Below, in pieces: positions 41,777 to 51,227 of a DNA stretch of 64,000 bases (the stretch's first letter is position 1; every line of letters starts with the position of its first letter). Location: contig JAPKHK010000001.1 in NCBI GenBank assembly GCA_026646885.1, forward strand, positions 186,001-250,000, read 5' to 3'. Source of the stretch: Casimicrobiaceae bacterium (GTDB taxonomy: Bacteria; Pseudomonadota; Gammaproteobacteria; Burkholderiales; Casimicrobiaceae). Below the pieces are notes generated by a model. The model had not been told where the DNA came from. It saw only the letters and a program-made list of their open reading frames with translations, and ran no database searches. Position numbers and translations under genes: made by a program.

Positions 41777-42733
41777 GTGAAGATCGTCAAAGGGTCGGTT
41801 TGGGCGGGCGTGCGCGGCGCCGGCTTCGCCATGGCGCTTGCCGCGATGGCATTCGGCGGATCCGGGGCGCGGGCCGCGGACGCCACACTGGTGGGCGAGA
41901 AGGCTTGCCTCGGTTGCCACGGACAGGAAAGCGAACATTTTGGGGAAACCTTGCATGCCAAGGTCTTTCGCCTGAATCCAAAAAATGACTTGGAGCGCCA
42001 GGTCTGCGAATCCTGCCACGGCCCCGGTTCCCTGCACGCCAAAGATACCAAAGACAAATCGCTGATCATCGGATTCACCAAGGCTTGGAATACGCCCATC
42101 GAACGGCAGAACGGTCAATGCCTCAACTGTCACGAAGGCGGCAATCGCCTGCACTGGCCGGGCTCCATGCATGCGAGCAACAAGGTGGGCTGTGCCGACT
42201 GCCACAACCCCATGGAGAAGGTTTCTGCCAACAGTCTCCTGGCGCGGCAGAGCATTTCGGAAACCTGCTACCAATGCCACGCGCAGCAACGCGCCGAATT
42301 CCGCAAGCGCTCGCATATGCCCTTGCCCGAAGGCAAAATGAGCTGCGTGGATTGCCACAACCCGCATGGTTCGGCCACCAAGCCCCTGCTCAAGGCCGAC
42401 AGCGTCAACGAAGTCTGTTTCACCTGCCACGCCGAGCGACGCGGCCCGTTCATCTGGGAGCACGCGCCGGTGCGCGAGAATTGCCTCAGCTGCCATCAGC
42501 CCCACGGCTCCAACCACGACAAACTCCTGGTGGCGGCGCGGCCGATGATCTGTCAGCAATGTCACAACCCTCCCATCGGGCACCCGGGCAATTTCTATAA
42601 CGCCAGCCAAACCGCTGCGGCGGCCCTACTGGGCGGGACGCCCAGCCAGCGGACCATCGGCCGGTCCTGCCAGAATTGCCACACGCAGATCCATGGCAGC
42701 AACCACCCCGCTGGCGCGCGATTCCAGCGCTGA
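41777..42733 (+). CDS. Decaheme cytochrome c of the MtrA/MtoA/PioA/DmsE family
   Basis: 318 residues from the GTG at 41777 (GGAGGAGG upstream), which exposes a signal peptide. Ten CXXCH heme sites are present: CLGCH, CESCH, CLNCH, CADCH, CYQCH, CVDCH, CFTCH, CLSCH, CQQCH, CQNCH. Size and heme number match the periplasmic/outer-membrane heme wire that sits inside an MtrB-type porin. The gene is 21 bp before the porin gene. In iron oxidisers (MtoA, PioA) it brings electrons in; in reducers (MtrA, DmsE) it takes them out. With no outer-surface OmcA/MtrC-type gene here, the oxidising direction is favoured but not shown. Confidence 0.93.
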   Translation: MKIVKGSVWAGVRGAGFAMALAAMAFGGSGARAADATLVGEKACLGCHGQESEHFGETLHAKVFRLNPKNDLERQVCESCHGPGSLHAKDTKDKSLIIGFTKAWNTPIERQNGQCLNCHEGGNRLHWPGSMHASNKVGCADCHNPMEKVSANSLLARQSISETCYQCHAQQRAEFRKRSHMPLPEGKMSCVDCHNPHGSATKPLLKADSVNEVCFTCHAERRGPFIWEHAPVRENCLSCHQPHGSNHDKLLVAARPMICQQCHNPPIGHPGNFYNASQTAAAALLGGTPSQRTIGRSCQNCHTQIHGSNHPAGARFQR

Positions 42734-42754
42734 TCGTCGAAGAAAGGAACCATC

Positions 42755-45394
42755 ATGGTGATGCCTCTCGGAACCTTCGATCGGCCGACACGTTCGGGCC
42801 GCAGCTTCCTCCTCGCCTTGCTTGCAGCTGCGGGGGCGCAGGTGCACGGGCTCGCCGCGGCGGACTCGGGCATGGGTGTCGATACGACATTGGGCAATGC
42901 GCTTAACCCGCGAACCGTCCCCAGCGCGCAATTCAAAGATCCCGATGGCCTGGGAGAGGCGCAGAATTCGCGCGGACCGACCGGTTTTCTCACCGAAGAG
43001 CCCAATCTGATCCGCGAACCCAGCAAGACCACGGGCGGGTGGCTGTACAGAGGCAGCGTGGAGCTGGGCCTGGTGGGCACCGACGGCGACAAGGACAGTG
43101 CCAAGTTCAAAGAGTACAAGGATCTCAGCAACGGCCTTTTCCTCAACAGCCTCGCGCTGGAGGCCGAAAAGCCGGACACCGCGTGGTTTCTCGATCTCAA
43201 AGGGGGCGGGCTGGGGCGCGACGACGCTTTTCTTGGCGCGAGTTTCGGGCGCTACAACGCCTGGAAAGTGAAGGGCTTCTATAACGAAACGCCGCACGTA
43301 TTCACCACCACCTACCGCAACCTCTACAACGGCGTGGGCAGCAACAACCTGACCCTCGCGGGCCTCACACCCGGCGGCACGACCAGCGCCACGACGACCA
43401 ACACCAACTTGCGCAACGCCGTGATGGGGACACCCTATTCCGAGCTGAGCGTGCAGCGCAAGAAAGGCGGCGTGCGTTTTGACCTCAACCTTCCGGGCGA
43501 TTGGAAAGCTTTTGCCAGCTACAGTGTCGAAAACAAGGAAGGTGCGCGTCCCTTCGGCCTCGTGGTCGGTGGCGGTGGAGGCACGGGTGGTGTGGAAATC
43601 CCCGAGTCGATCGACAATGACACGCACGACTTCCTTGCCGGCGTGCAATGGGCGGACAAACTCAATGCGCTCAACTTGAGCCTACAGGCCTCGTTCTTCC
43701 GCAACAAAATCGACACCCTGACGGTGGAGAACCCGATGTATCTGGCGGCGGCCAACGGCAACGCCAGCTTTCCCGCCGCGCGTTTCGACCTGCACCCCGA
43801 TAACAACTACTACAACGTCAAAGGCGAGTATTCGCGCGCGTTCCCAGACTTCATGCGGGCGCGCTTCACGGCGCTAGTCTCGGCGAGCAACTTGCGGCAA
43901 AACGACAGCTTGATCCCTTCGACCGGCTCGGCGACGACGACCATCAATTCCGTGGCCGGGGGCGCTTGGGACACCCTGGCCTCACTCAGCAAGGATCGGG
44001 CGGGTGCTGAAATCGACACGCGACTGGTTGATCTGGGCCTCAGCCTCGCGCCCGTGGATGGCCTGGATGTCAAGGGCAAGCTCCGACACTACGAGAACCG
44101 CAATTCCACCGAATACTGGGCCTGCAATCCGCTCACCGGCCAATGGGGGCGGGTGACCAACGATGGCAGTGGCGCGGCCATGGTGAATACCGCCGCCTAT
44201 CTTGCGGCAGGCTGCAACCTCGATGCCGTGCGCGCATTGGGCGTGGTGCCCAGCGCGGGTAACATCAACATCCGCAACGTCCCCTTCGCCTACAAGCAGA
44301 ACAACTACACCCTTTCGGCCGATTATCGCTTCGGCCGCAATCAGAGCATCAACGCCGCCATCGAACGCGAGGAGTATGACCGCGAGCATCGCGAGCGCAA
44401 AGAAACCAGCGAAGATCGGATCAAGCTGGGCTACGTCAATCGCGCCCTCGAAGGTGGCACCTTGCGTCTGTCCTATGAGCATGGGCGCAAGCGCGGCAGC
44501 GAATACCATTCCGATCCCTACGAAGAGTTCTTGAGCGCCTATCTTGGCCCCTTGCCGACGGCCGCGGGCACCAACGTCAACGCTTGGATTCACGTGCTGG
44601 GCGGGGTGCGCAAGTTCGATCTGGCCGACCGCGATCAAGACACCTTCAACGCCCGTTTCAACTACGCGCTGACGCCCAGTCTCGATGGCTCACTGAGCTT
44701 GCAGGCCAAGGACGCGGATTACCCCAATTCAGCCTTTGGCCGCACCGACCGCCAGCGGCAGAATTCGTTCAGCGTCGATTTGAATTGGCATCAGTCCGAG
44801 AAGCTACGGCTATACGGCTATTACTCTTACCAAGAAGGGCGCCTCAGCCAAGCCGGGCTGCAACCCGGTGCCACCAGTTGCATCCTGCCCGCGGGGATTA
44901 CCACGCAGGAGCAGGCCTGGGCTTTCATCGAATCCTGCGGCACGGAGGGCAGTGTGCGTTTTCCTCTGAATCGCGCCTATACCGTGACACACAAGGACCT
45001 GACCGACGTGCTGGGTATCGGCGGCAGCTATGATTTCGGCAAGGCCAAGCTGGATATGAACTATAGCTTCGCCAAGGCGCGCACCAAGATCAGCTACGGC
45101 TACGATGCGGCCGGTCTGGGCCTCAACGCCACGGTGGCCGGACTCGCGGGAACGAACTACGGTGACCTTGCTTTCGATCAGCACATCGTCGAGGCCAGTG
45201 TCCTGGTGCCGATCAACAAGATGATCGCCGTGCATCTGCTGCTGCGCCACGAAACCGGGAAAATTCGCGACTGGCACTACGATGGCGTCGAGGAGAACCC
45301 GGTGCCCGGGACCAACCAACAGACCTATCTCGATGCCGGCCCCAAGGATTATCAGGTCAACGTGATCGGTGCCCTGCTGCGGGTGCAGTTCTGA
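42755..45394 (+). CDS. MtrB/PioB-family outer-membrane beta-barrel porin
   Basis: 879 residues with a signal peptide (about 1-36) and a long run of alternating beta-strands ending in the outer-membrane C-terminus GALLRVQF. The mature N-terminus GWLYRGSVELGLVGTDGDK resembles decaheme-associated MtrB/PioB barrels, which sheath the decaheme cytochrome across the outer membrane. It is longer than Shewanella MtrB, as PioB and MtoB often are. It follows the decaheme gene by 21 bp and precedes two cytochromes, forming a four-gene operon. Confidence 0.92.
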   Translation: MVMPLGTFDRPTRSGRSFLLALLAAAGAQVHGLAAADSGMGVDTTLGNALNPRTVPSAQFKDPDGLGEAQNSRGPTGFLTEEPNLIREPSKTTGGWLYRGSVELGLVGTDGDKDSAKFKEYKDLSNGLFLNSLALEAEKPDTAWFLDLKGGGLGRDDAFLGASFGRYNAWKVKGFYNETPHVFTTTYRNLYNGVGSNNLTLAGLTPGGTTSATTTNTNLRNAVMGTPYSELSVQRKKGGVRFDLNLPGDWKAFASYSVENKEGARPFGLVVGGGGGTGGVEIPESIDNDTHDFLAGVQWADKLNALNLSLQASFFRNKIDTLTVENPMYLAAANGNASFPAARFDLHPDNNYYNVKGEYSRAFPDFMRARFTALVSASNLRQNDSLIPSTGSATTTINSVAGGAWDTLASLSKDRAGAEIDTRLVDLGLSLAPVDGLDVKGKLRHYENRNSTEYWACNPLTGQWGRVTNDGSGAAMVNTAAYLAAGCNLDAVRALGVVPSAGNINIRNVPFAYKQNNYTLSADYRFGRNQSINAAIEREEYDREHRERKETSEDRIKLGYVNRALEGGTLRLSYEHGRKRGSEYHSDPYEEFLSAYLGPLPTAAGTNVNAWIHVLGGVRKFDLADRDQDTFNARFNYALTPSLDGSLSLQAKDADYPNSAFGRTDRQRQNSFSVDLNWHQSEKLRLYGYYSYQEGRLSQAGLQPGATSCILPAGITTQEQAWAFIESCGTEGSVRFPLNRAYTVTHKDLTDVLGIGGSYDFGKAKLDMNYSFAKARTKISYGYDAAGLGLNATVAGLAGTNYGDLAFDQHIVEASVLVPINKMIAVHLLLRHETGKIRDWHYDGVEENPVPGTNQQTYLDAGPKDYQVNVIGALLRVQF

Positions 45395-45398
45395 ACGC

Positions 45399-46016
45399 AT
45401 GAGCTGCGCGGGCCGGGCCGCCTTGTTTTCTTCGTCGGCCTGGCGGGGGGCGCTGCTCTTGGCGCTGGTCTGCGGGGTCGCGCGCGCTGGCGATGTGCAG
45501 CAACTCGTTACCACGGTGTGTGCGGCCTGCCACGCTGCGGACGGAAATAGCGTGGTGCCGACTTTCCCCAAACTCGCGGGGCTTCAGCCCGAATACCTGA
45601 GCAAGCAATTAAAGGACTATCTGTCGGGCAAGCGCAAGAACGAGGTGATGGCACCTGCTCTAGAGAGCATCAAGGATGATGATGTGCCGGGACTTGCCGC
45701 CCATTTTGCGCGGCAGACTCCGGCGCCCGGCAAAGTGGAAGATGCCGCCCTGGCCGCGGCGGGAAAGAAGCTCTACGACGACGGCAATGTCGACACCGGG
45801 GTCCCGGCCTGTGGAGGCTGTCATCAACCCAAGGGCGAGGGCAATGCGCGTTTTCCCCGCGTTGCCGGGCAACATCAGGCCTACACTTTGCAACAGATGG
45901 CGGACTTCAAGAGCGGCGCGCGCGCCAACGACAAGGGCAAAGTGATGCGCGCCGTGGCGGAGAGAATGACCGAACAGGAAATGAAAGCCGTCTCCGAATA
46001 TCTCGCCGGTTTGTGA
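45399..46016 (+). CDS. Diheme cytochrome c4-like protein 1
   Basis: 205 residues from the ATG at 45399, 4 bp after the porin stop. A signal peptide is followed by two homologous heme domains with CAACH and CGGCH; PKLAGLQPEYLSKQLKDY and PRVAGQHQAYTLQQM are the repeated c4 segments, each with a likely axial Met (near NEVM and GKVM). Such cytochromes shuttle electrons between outer-membrane conduits and terminal oxidases in the periplasm. Its position right behind the MtoAB-like genes makes it the probable partner. Confidence 0.9.
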   Translation: MSCAGRAALFSSSAWRGALLLALVCGVARAGDVQQLVTTVCAACHAADGNSVVPTFPKLAGLQPEYLSKQLKDYLSGKRKNEVMAPALESIKDDDVPGLAAHFARQTPAPGKVEDAALAAAGKKLYDDGNVDTGVPACGGCHQPKGEGNARFPRVAGQHQAYTLQQMADFKSGARANDKGKVMRAVAERMTEQEMKAVSEYLAGL

Positions 46017-46045
46017 GCGGCGAAACGTGACGCGGGAGCAGACCT

Positions 46046-46744
46046 GTGCATCAATCGAAAAGCCCTTCGCAAACACTCGCCATGCTGGCATGGAGCCTAC
46101 TGGCGGCACTTTCGCAAAGCCCGGTCGCGTCGGCTGAGGACGGGCCCGCTTCCAGCGACTACATCTGGAACGAGATGCAAGCGGAAAAGTTGCAGGCCTT
46201 GCGCGCCAAGGGTGACGCACTGCGCGGCGAAATCAGCTTCGAGGTTTGCCAGGGTTGCCACCGCGCGGGCGCCCTGGGGCGGCCCGACGGCAGCTATCCG
46301 CGGCTGGCGGGTCAGCACGATACGGTGCTCATCAAGCAGATGACCGACGTGCGCGCCGGGCGCCGGCACAATCCACGCATGCTGCCTTTTGCCGACAAAC
46401 ACGTGATCGGCCCCCAGGACATCGCCGACATCGCCACTTTCCTCAAGGCGCTGCCTGTGCCCGCGAACAATGGTAAAGGCCCTGGTAGCGATCTCGAACA
46501 CGGCCGCAAGCTCTATGAGAAGGACTGCGCGGTTTGCCACGGCGAGCGGGGTGAGGGCGATGGGAGCAAGTTTTACCCGCGCGTTTCCGGGCAGCATTTC
46601 AAGTATCTGCTGCGGGAAATGGCCGACATCCGCGACGGCGTTCGCCTCAACGCCAATCCGAAAATGATGCGGGTCATCAAGCCCTATGGCGAACGCGACA
46701 TGGCGGCAGTTGCCGACTACATGTCGCGTTTCGCGCTGCCCTGA
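46046..46744 (+). CDS. Diheme cytochrome c4-like protein 2
   Basis: 232 residues from the GTG at 46046 (GGGAG 8 bp upstream). After a signal peptide it has heme sites CQGCH and CAVCH and repeated segments PRLAGQHDTVLIKQM and PRVSGQHFKYLLREM. It is a diverged paralogue of the preceding cytochrome, and two c4-type carriers in a row behind an outer-membrane conduit are notable. A bidirectional hairpin follows. Confidence 0.9.
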   Translation: MHQSKSPSQTLAMLAWSLLAALSQSPVASAEDGPASSDYIWNEMQAEKLQALRAKGDALRGEISFEVCQGCHRAGALGRPDGSYPRLAGQHDTVLIKQMTDVRAGRRHNPRMLPFADKHVIGPQDIADIATFLKALPVPANNGKGPGSDLEHGRKLYEKDCAVCHGERGEGDGSKFYPRVSGQHFKYLLREMADIRDGVRLNANPKMMRVIKPYGERDMAAVADYMSRFALP

Positions 46745-46779
46745 CCGCGATCGAAGTCGCGCGCCGAGCCCGACAATCG

Positions 46780-46804
46780 AAGCGGCCAGCGTGGCTGGCC
46801 GTTT
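46780..46804. terminator. Bidirectional terminator hairpin
   Basis: An 8-bp perfect stem CGGCCAGC/GCTGGCCG with a GTG loop is extended by G-T and two A-T pairs, and followed by TTT on the plus strand. It sits between the convergent cytochrome operon and the SDR gene and can serve both. Confidence 0.6.
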
Positions 46805-46829
46805 CGACTCGTCGAGGAAGGTGTGCGCA

Positions 46830-47570
46830 CTAAACCGTCACGCCGCCCGAAACCTCGATCACCGCGCCGTTGATGTAGCTCGCTTCGTCCGAAGCCAGCC
46901 AAGCATAGGTGTTGGCGATTTCTTCGGGCTGGCCCAGGCGGCCCATGGGCACTTTATCTTCCATCATCTTGATGACCTTGTCGGGCATGGTCTTCAAGAT
47001 CGGTGTCTGGATGAAGCCGGGGCAGACCGCGTTGGCGCGAATGCCTTTGCGGCCGAGTTCACGGGCCCAGGTTTTGACCATGCCGATGACGCCGAACTTG
47101 GTGGCGGCGTAGTTGGTCTGGCCGAAATTGCCGTAGATGCCCACCACCGAAGAGGCGTTGAGGATGCAGCCCGATTCTTGTTCGAGCATGATGTCCACCA
47201 CGGCGCGCGTGCAGTTGTAAACGCCTTTGAGATTGATCTCGATGACCCGGTCGAACTGGTCTTCGGTCATTTTCTTCAATTGCGCGTCGGCGACGATGCC
47301 GGCGTTGTTGACGAGCGTGTCGATGCGTCCCCAGGCTTCGACCACGCCTGCAACCATTTTTTGGATGCTCTCTTTGTCGGTGACGTCGACCCGAAAGCCC
47401 AGGGCTTCTCCGCCCGCTTCCTTGACCAGCCGAACGGTTTCGCAAACCGACTCTTCATTGACGTCGCACACCGCGACCTTGGCGCCTTCGCGGGCGAACT
47501 TCAGAGCGGTCGCCTGCCCGATGCCTTGGCCGGCGCCAGTGATGATGGATACTTTACCTGCCAGTCTCAT
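46830..47570 (-). CDS. Short-chain dehydrogenase, FabG/PhaB-like 3-oxoacyl reductase
   Basis: 246 residues. The NAD(P) motif TGAGQGIGQA, NNAG at about 88-91, catalytic Ser (NASSVVG), and YAATK with Tyr and Lys give a complete classical SDR active site. It probably reduces a 3-oxoacyl-ACP or acetoacetyl-CoA; the ending YINGAVIEVSGGVTV is usual for FabG. It is not beside other fatty-acid genes, so a PHB-related PhaB role is possible. Upstream on its strand is the intergenic region with the repeat copy B. Confidence 0.9.
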   Translation of the reverse strand: MRLAGKVSIITGAGQGIGQATALKFAREGAKVAVCDVNEESVCETVRLVKEAGGEALGFRVDVTDKESIQKMVAGVVEAWGRIDTLVNNAGIVADAQLKKMTEDQFDRVIEINLKGVYNCTRAVVDIMLEQESGCILNASSVVGIYGNFGQTNYAATKFGVIGMVKTWARELGRKGIRANAVCPGFIQTPILKTMPDKVIKMMEDKVPMGRLGQPEEIANTYAWLASDEASYINGAVIEVSGGVTV

Positions 47571-48058
47571 CGAGACCTCCCGAAATCACGTGCCATACAT
47601 CCCCCCAAGGTTCCCGCAGCGGTTCATTGAATGGCGAGTCATGCCGCGCTCAAGGGCGCAGCTTCCTCGCCACGAATTTGAGCGGGGCCTAGGACCCCTT
47701 GTCCACGCTTCGTCGCCCACCCCGTCACCAATGGCGCGGCACGCGCCCGACGCGTAGTCAAAATGCTGCAATGCGGCGCACTCTAAACCATTTTTTTGCG
47801 TCGCACAATAGGTGTTAACCGAGAGCTTAATTGGAAATGCCCGTTTATTCTCGAAAACCTCTTCGGCCCATGGCGGGCGCGGCAACCGGCGATTGCGTGG
47901 ATGCGGTCAAAGTAGCCGCCGCACAGTGGCTCTTGCGCCAGAGCCGGTCGGTTTTGGCGGTGTCCCCGCTGCACTGCGCAATGCTAAGAGAATGGTCGCG
48001 GCATGCCTTTGTCATGGATTGGCGGGCATACCCTGGATACGTTGCAGGCCGCTGCTTC
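47571..48058. other. 488-bp intergenic region between the SDR gene and recJ
   Basis: It contains repeat copy B at 47636-47759 and, toward the middle, an AT-richer stretch (CATTTTTTTGCG, TTGTGCGACGC when read on the minus strand) that could hold the promoter of the SDR gene. Open frames here have no recognisable protein pattern. I see no gene. Confidence 0.5.
47636..47759. repeat. Three-hairpin repeat element, copy B (intergenic, decayed)
   Basis: About 80 percent identical to 3633-3759 by hand alignment, same orientation, same GAGTCA start and GTAGTC/GTGGTC end. The first and third hairpins are weakened by mismatches and the second keeps only GGGG/CCCC, so this copy looks older or unconstrained. 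Confidence 0.7.
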
Positions 48059-49756
48059 TCAGGCAGCCGTCCAGTGCTCGATGACGAGCTGCAATCGGCC
48101 TTGACCCTGGTACTCGTTGCGTTCCGGGCGGTAGACCGCTTGGACGCGCTCCGGCAGGGGATCGGCGTGCCGAAACAGCATCGCTTCGAAGACCCTATCG
48201 CCGCGCGCCAAGGCAAGACGCAGATGCCGCTCGCCGACGACCTGCTGGCGCAATACCCGGAATTCGTCAGAGAAAGTCGGCGCAGGATAGGCTTGTCCCC
48301 AGAGTGGTACGGCCAGCAGATCTGCCAAGCCCAAGGTGATTTCGGCCGGAGTGAGCGAGCCGTCGGTTTCGATCACGCGTGCGAGGTCCGCGGGGCTCAA
48401 CAACTCGCGAGCGACCCGTTCGAAGAGGGCGGTGAATTCGGGCAGCGCCGCACCGGGCAGACTCAGGCCCGCGGCAGCGGCGTGCCCACCAAAGCGGGTG
48501 ATGAGGCCTGGCGCGCATTTGCTCACGCGGTCGAGGGCATCGCGCAGGTGCAGACCGGGTATGGATCTACCCGAGCCTTTAAGTTCGCCCGATGCGGTTT
48601 CGGCAAAGACGATGGTCGGTCGGTGGTAGCGGTCTTTCAAGCGCGAGGCGACGATACCCACGACGCCTTGGTGCCATTGCGGGCGATGCAGCACCAGCGT
48701 ATAGCTGTCGCCGGGCGGGGAGATGTCGAGTTCGGCGAGGGCTTGGTCGTGGATGTCTGCTTCGAGGTTTTTTCTTTCGCGGTTGAGGCGGTCCAGTTCC
48801 ATCGCCATGGGTAGGGCCTGGTCCTCGTCCTCGGCGAGCAAACATTGGATACCCAGGGCCATATCCGCAAGCCGGCCCGCGGCATTGAGGCGAGGCCCCA
48901 GCACGAAGCCGAGGTCAAAGCCGCCAAGGCGACCCACGTCCCTTCCGGCAGCCGCCAAGAGCATTCGCAAGCCCGGGCGGGCGCGGCCCGCCCGCAGGCG
49001 TGCCAGGCCCTGTTGCACCAAGATGCGGTTCAGGTGATCGAGTCTGACTACGTCGGCAACCGTTCCCACGGCGACCAGATCGAGATAATCGGCGAGCTTG
49101 GGCTCGGGGCGAGTGTCGAACCAACCTTCCGCGCGCAGATGGGCGCGCAACGCCAGCAAGACGTAGAACATCACCCCGACGCCGGCGAGGTTCTTGCTGG
49201 GAAACGCGCAGCCCGGCTGGTTAGGATTGACGATGATGGCGGGGTCAGGCAAGCCTTCGCCAGGAAGATGGTGATCGGTGATCAGTACTTCGATGCCGCG
49301 CCGCTGCGCCTCAGCCACCCCTTCGAGGCTGGCGATGCCGTTGTCCACGGTTACGATGAGTTTCGGCGTGCACGCGGCCGCGAGGGCGACGATTTCCGGC
49401 GTCAGTCCGTAGCCGTATTCGAAGCGGTTGGGGACTAAATAGTCTACCTTTGCCCCGAGCTCGCGCAGTGCGAGCACTGCGAGCGCGCAGGCGGTCGCGC
49501 CGTCGGCGTCGTAATCCGCGACCACGAGCACCAGTTCCTGGCGCGACAGCGCCTGTGCGAGGCGTCCAGCGGCCTGATCGATGCCTTTCATGGTCTTCCA
49601 GGAAGGCAGGTCGTGCAGCGAAAGCTCGAGTTCCTGCGGCGCGTGGATGCCGCGGGCGGCGAAGACTCGCGCCAGAACGGGATGAATCCCGGCAGCGGCA
49701 AGCTCGCATGCGGCATCGACGGGCACCGGGCGGGTGCGGATTTGGGCTGGGCTCAC
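48059..49756 (-). CDS. recJ: Single-stranded-DNA-specific exonuclease RecJ
   Basis: 565 residues. RecJ degrades single-stranded DNA 5' to 3' in recombination and mismatch repair. Motifs of the DHH family are intact: VVADYDADGATA, the DHH in LITDHHLPG, NPNQPGCAFPSKNLAGVGV, and in the DHHA1 domain GSGRSIPGLHLRDAL and FGGHAAAAGLSLPG; a C-terminal OB fold follows. It overlaps the upstream gene by 4 bp. Confidence 0.95.
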   Translation of the reverse strand: MSPAQIRTRPVPVDAACELAAAGIHPVLARVFAARGIHAPQELELSLHDLPSWKTMKGIDQAAGRLAQALSRQELVLVVADYDADGATACALAVLALRELGAKVDYLVPNRFEYGYGLTPEIVALAAACTPKLIVTVDNGIASLEGVAEAQRRGIEVLITDHHLPGEGLPDPAIIVNPNQPGCAFPSKNLAGVGVMFYVLLALRAHLRAEGWFDTRPEPKLADYLDLVAVGTVADVVRLDHLNRILVQQGLARLRAGRARPGLRMLLAAAGRDVGRLGGFDLGFVLGPRLNAAGRLADMALGIQCLLAEDEDQALPMAMELDRLNRERKNLEADIHDQALAELDISPPGDSYTLVLHRPQWHQGVVGIVASRLKDRYHRPTIVFAETASGELKGSGRSIPGLHLRDALDRVSKCAPGLITRFGGHAAAAGLSLPGAALPEFTALFERVARELLSPADLARVIETDGSLTPAEITLGLADLLAVPLWGQAYPAPTFSDEFRVLRQQVVGERHLRLALARGDRVFEAMLFRHADPLPERVQAVYRPERNEYQGQGRLQLVIEHWTAA

Positions 49757-50808
49757 CGATCGCTCCCGCGCGTCGTATCTCCAGCCAGCTCGCCGAGCAA
49801 AGAGGCCAGCGACGGGCGCTTGGTGGGGAAGAACCGCCGCAACCAGGGTGGGCGCCGTGTTTCGATGAACTGCGCGAAGTCCTGCCCGAAGGCAAGCAAG
49901 TTGAGCCGTTCCAATTCACCCCGCAGCAGCCGCTGCCATAGCGGCGCCAACCATGCCACCTCCAGTGCCTGCAGACGGGCCGCCCAGGTGGCGACATCAT
50001 TGGCCTGCCAAGGATCGTCGAGCACCTCCAGCCAGAGCAGCGCCTCATCGCCCGCGCCTTGGAGCGCTAGGGCGTTCTCTGGTAGCGGGCGCCAAGGCGA
50101 TCCGCAGGCCCTTGCGAGGTCGGACGCCATGCCCTCTGCGGCCCAAATCGGTGCCTGGCGCACGGGAGGCGCGGCCGAAATTCCCCCGCCCGCCCACAAC
50201 CACAGGCTGTTGACCGGAAGGTCGCCGCGAGCCTCCCTAGCTCGGTTTACGGCATGGTCGTGGAGCAACATCTCCGCCTCCATCAACGCCCGATGCCAGC
50301 GTTTGGCGTCGGCGCCCCGCGGCAGATGATGGCGCACTGGGCGATGCCAGGCGTGGCGAGGGGGGAAAGTCGCGAGGGTCGGCGCCGACGCGAGCCGGAG
50401 GTACCAGCGCCCGCTCCTTCCGGCAGCGAACTGCCAGCCGTCGGCGTGAAAATGCGCGTTCATTGCGGTGAGGAGTGCATTCGCATCTTCGGCCGGCAGC
50501 GGTGCGAGGCTTTGCGCGAAGCTCACGTCGCTATGACCGACCCGAAAATTCACAGGCTCCGCGAGCAGCCAATATGCTTCTTGCGCGGGCAGGCCGTCGG
50601 CAAGCGCGAGCGGCGCAGCCAAGGCCGGGTCGGGACGCGTGGGTAGGCCGCAGCGCTCGGCCAGCCATTCCTCCGGTCCGAGCGCCAGCGCGCCGCCGAC
50701 CCGTCGCCCAGCCAGCAGCTGCGCGAGCACCGGTGTATTGGGGAGAACAGTATCCTGGCCGAGGGCCGCGGACCAGAGGAGCGAGGGGAGGGCGAGGGTG
50801 AGTCTCAT
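49753..50808 (-). CDS. RpfE-like conserved protein next to recJ
   Basis: 351 residues without signal peptide or membrane helices. It has the features of the betaproteobacterial proteins encoded just before recJ and annotated as RpfE or phosphoglycerate-mutase-related regulators: an N-terminal LALPSLLW, MNAHFHADGWQF in the middle, and NSLWLWAGGG near residue 205. Biochemical function is not established. It overlaps recJ by 4 bp, so the two are co-translated. Confidence 0.75.
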   Translation of the reverse strand: MRLTLALPSLLWSAALGQDTVLPNTPVLAQLLAGRRVGGALALGPEEWLAERCGLPTRPDPALAAPLALADGLPAQEAYWLLAEPVNFRVGHSDVSFAQSLAPLPAEDANALLTAMNAHFHADGWQFAAGRSGRWYLRLASAPTLATFPPRHAWHRPVRHHLPRGADAKRWHRALMEAEMLLHDHAVNRAREARGDLPVNSLWLWAGGGISAAPPVRQAPIWAAEGMASDLARACGSPWRPLPENALALQGAGDEALLWLEVLDDPWQANDVATWAARLQALEVAWLAPLWQRLLRGELERLNLLAFGQDFAQFIETRRPPWLRRFFPTKRPSLASLLGELAGDTTRGSDR

Positions 50809-50918
50809 GGATGGGTGGAGTCTAACAGGAGCTTGCGGCCATGCTCAGCGATGACCTAATCGCGCCTCTTTGTGGCACACTCGCGGCTTTCTCGGCAGCG
50901 AGCCAGCGGGCGACTGCA

Positions 50919-51218
50919 ATGCTTCGACACATCGTCATGTGGCGCTTCAAGGAAGGCATCGATCGCGATGCCGCTTTCCTGGCGATCAAGAGTGAACTCG
51001 AGGCGCTGGTTGGTCAGGTGCCGGGACTCAGACGCCTGCAGATCGGACGCGATCTGGGTTTGGATGCCCGGCCCTGCGATGTGGTGCTCGATGCCGATTT
51101 CGACGATGCAGCCGCTTTGAACGCCTACCAGGATCATCCTTTGCACCTCGCCTGCAAGGCCACAGTGGTGGCCAGTTGCACTGATCGTCAGGCGATCGAT
51201 TTCTTGAGCGCGGACTAG
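50919..51218 (+). CDS. Stress-responsive Dabb-domain protein
   Basis: 99 residues from the ATG at 50919; the longer upstream frame has no conserved part. MLRHIVMWRFKEG, the repeated alpha+beta pattern and YQDHPLHLACKATV are the marks of dimeric alpha-beta barrel (Dabb) proteins. Most have no proven role; some bind hydrophobic ligands or act as cyclases. It is 9 bp upstream of lolC and may be co-transcribed. Confidence 0.85.
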   Translation: MLRHIVMWRFKEGIDRDAAFLAIKSELEALVGQVPGLRRLQIGRDLGLDARPCDVVLDADFDDAAALNAYQDHPLHLACKATVVASCTDRQAIDFLSAD

Positions 51219-51227
51219 GCGGGACAC

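Noticed and set aside
47831..48814. Plus-strand frame entering the recJ region
   Set aside because: Most of it is antisense to recJ, whose DHH motifs are complete.
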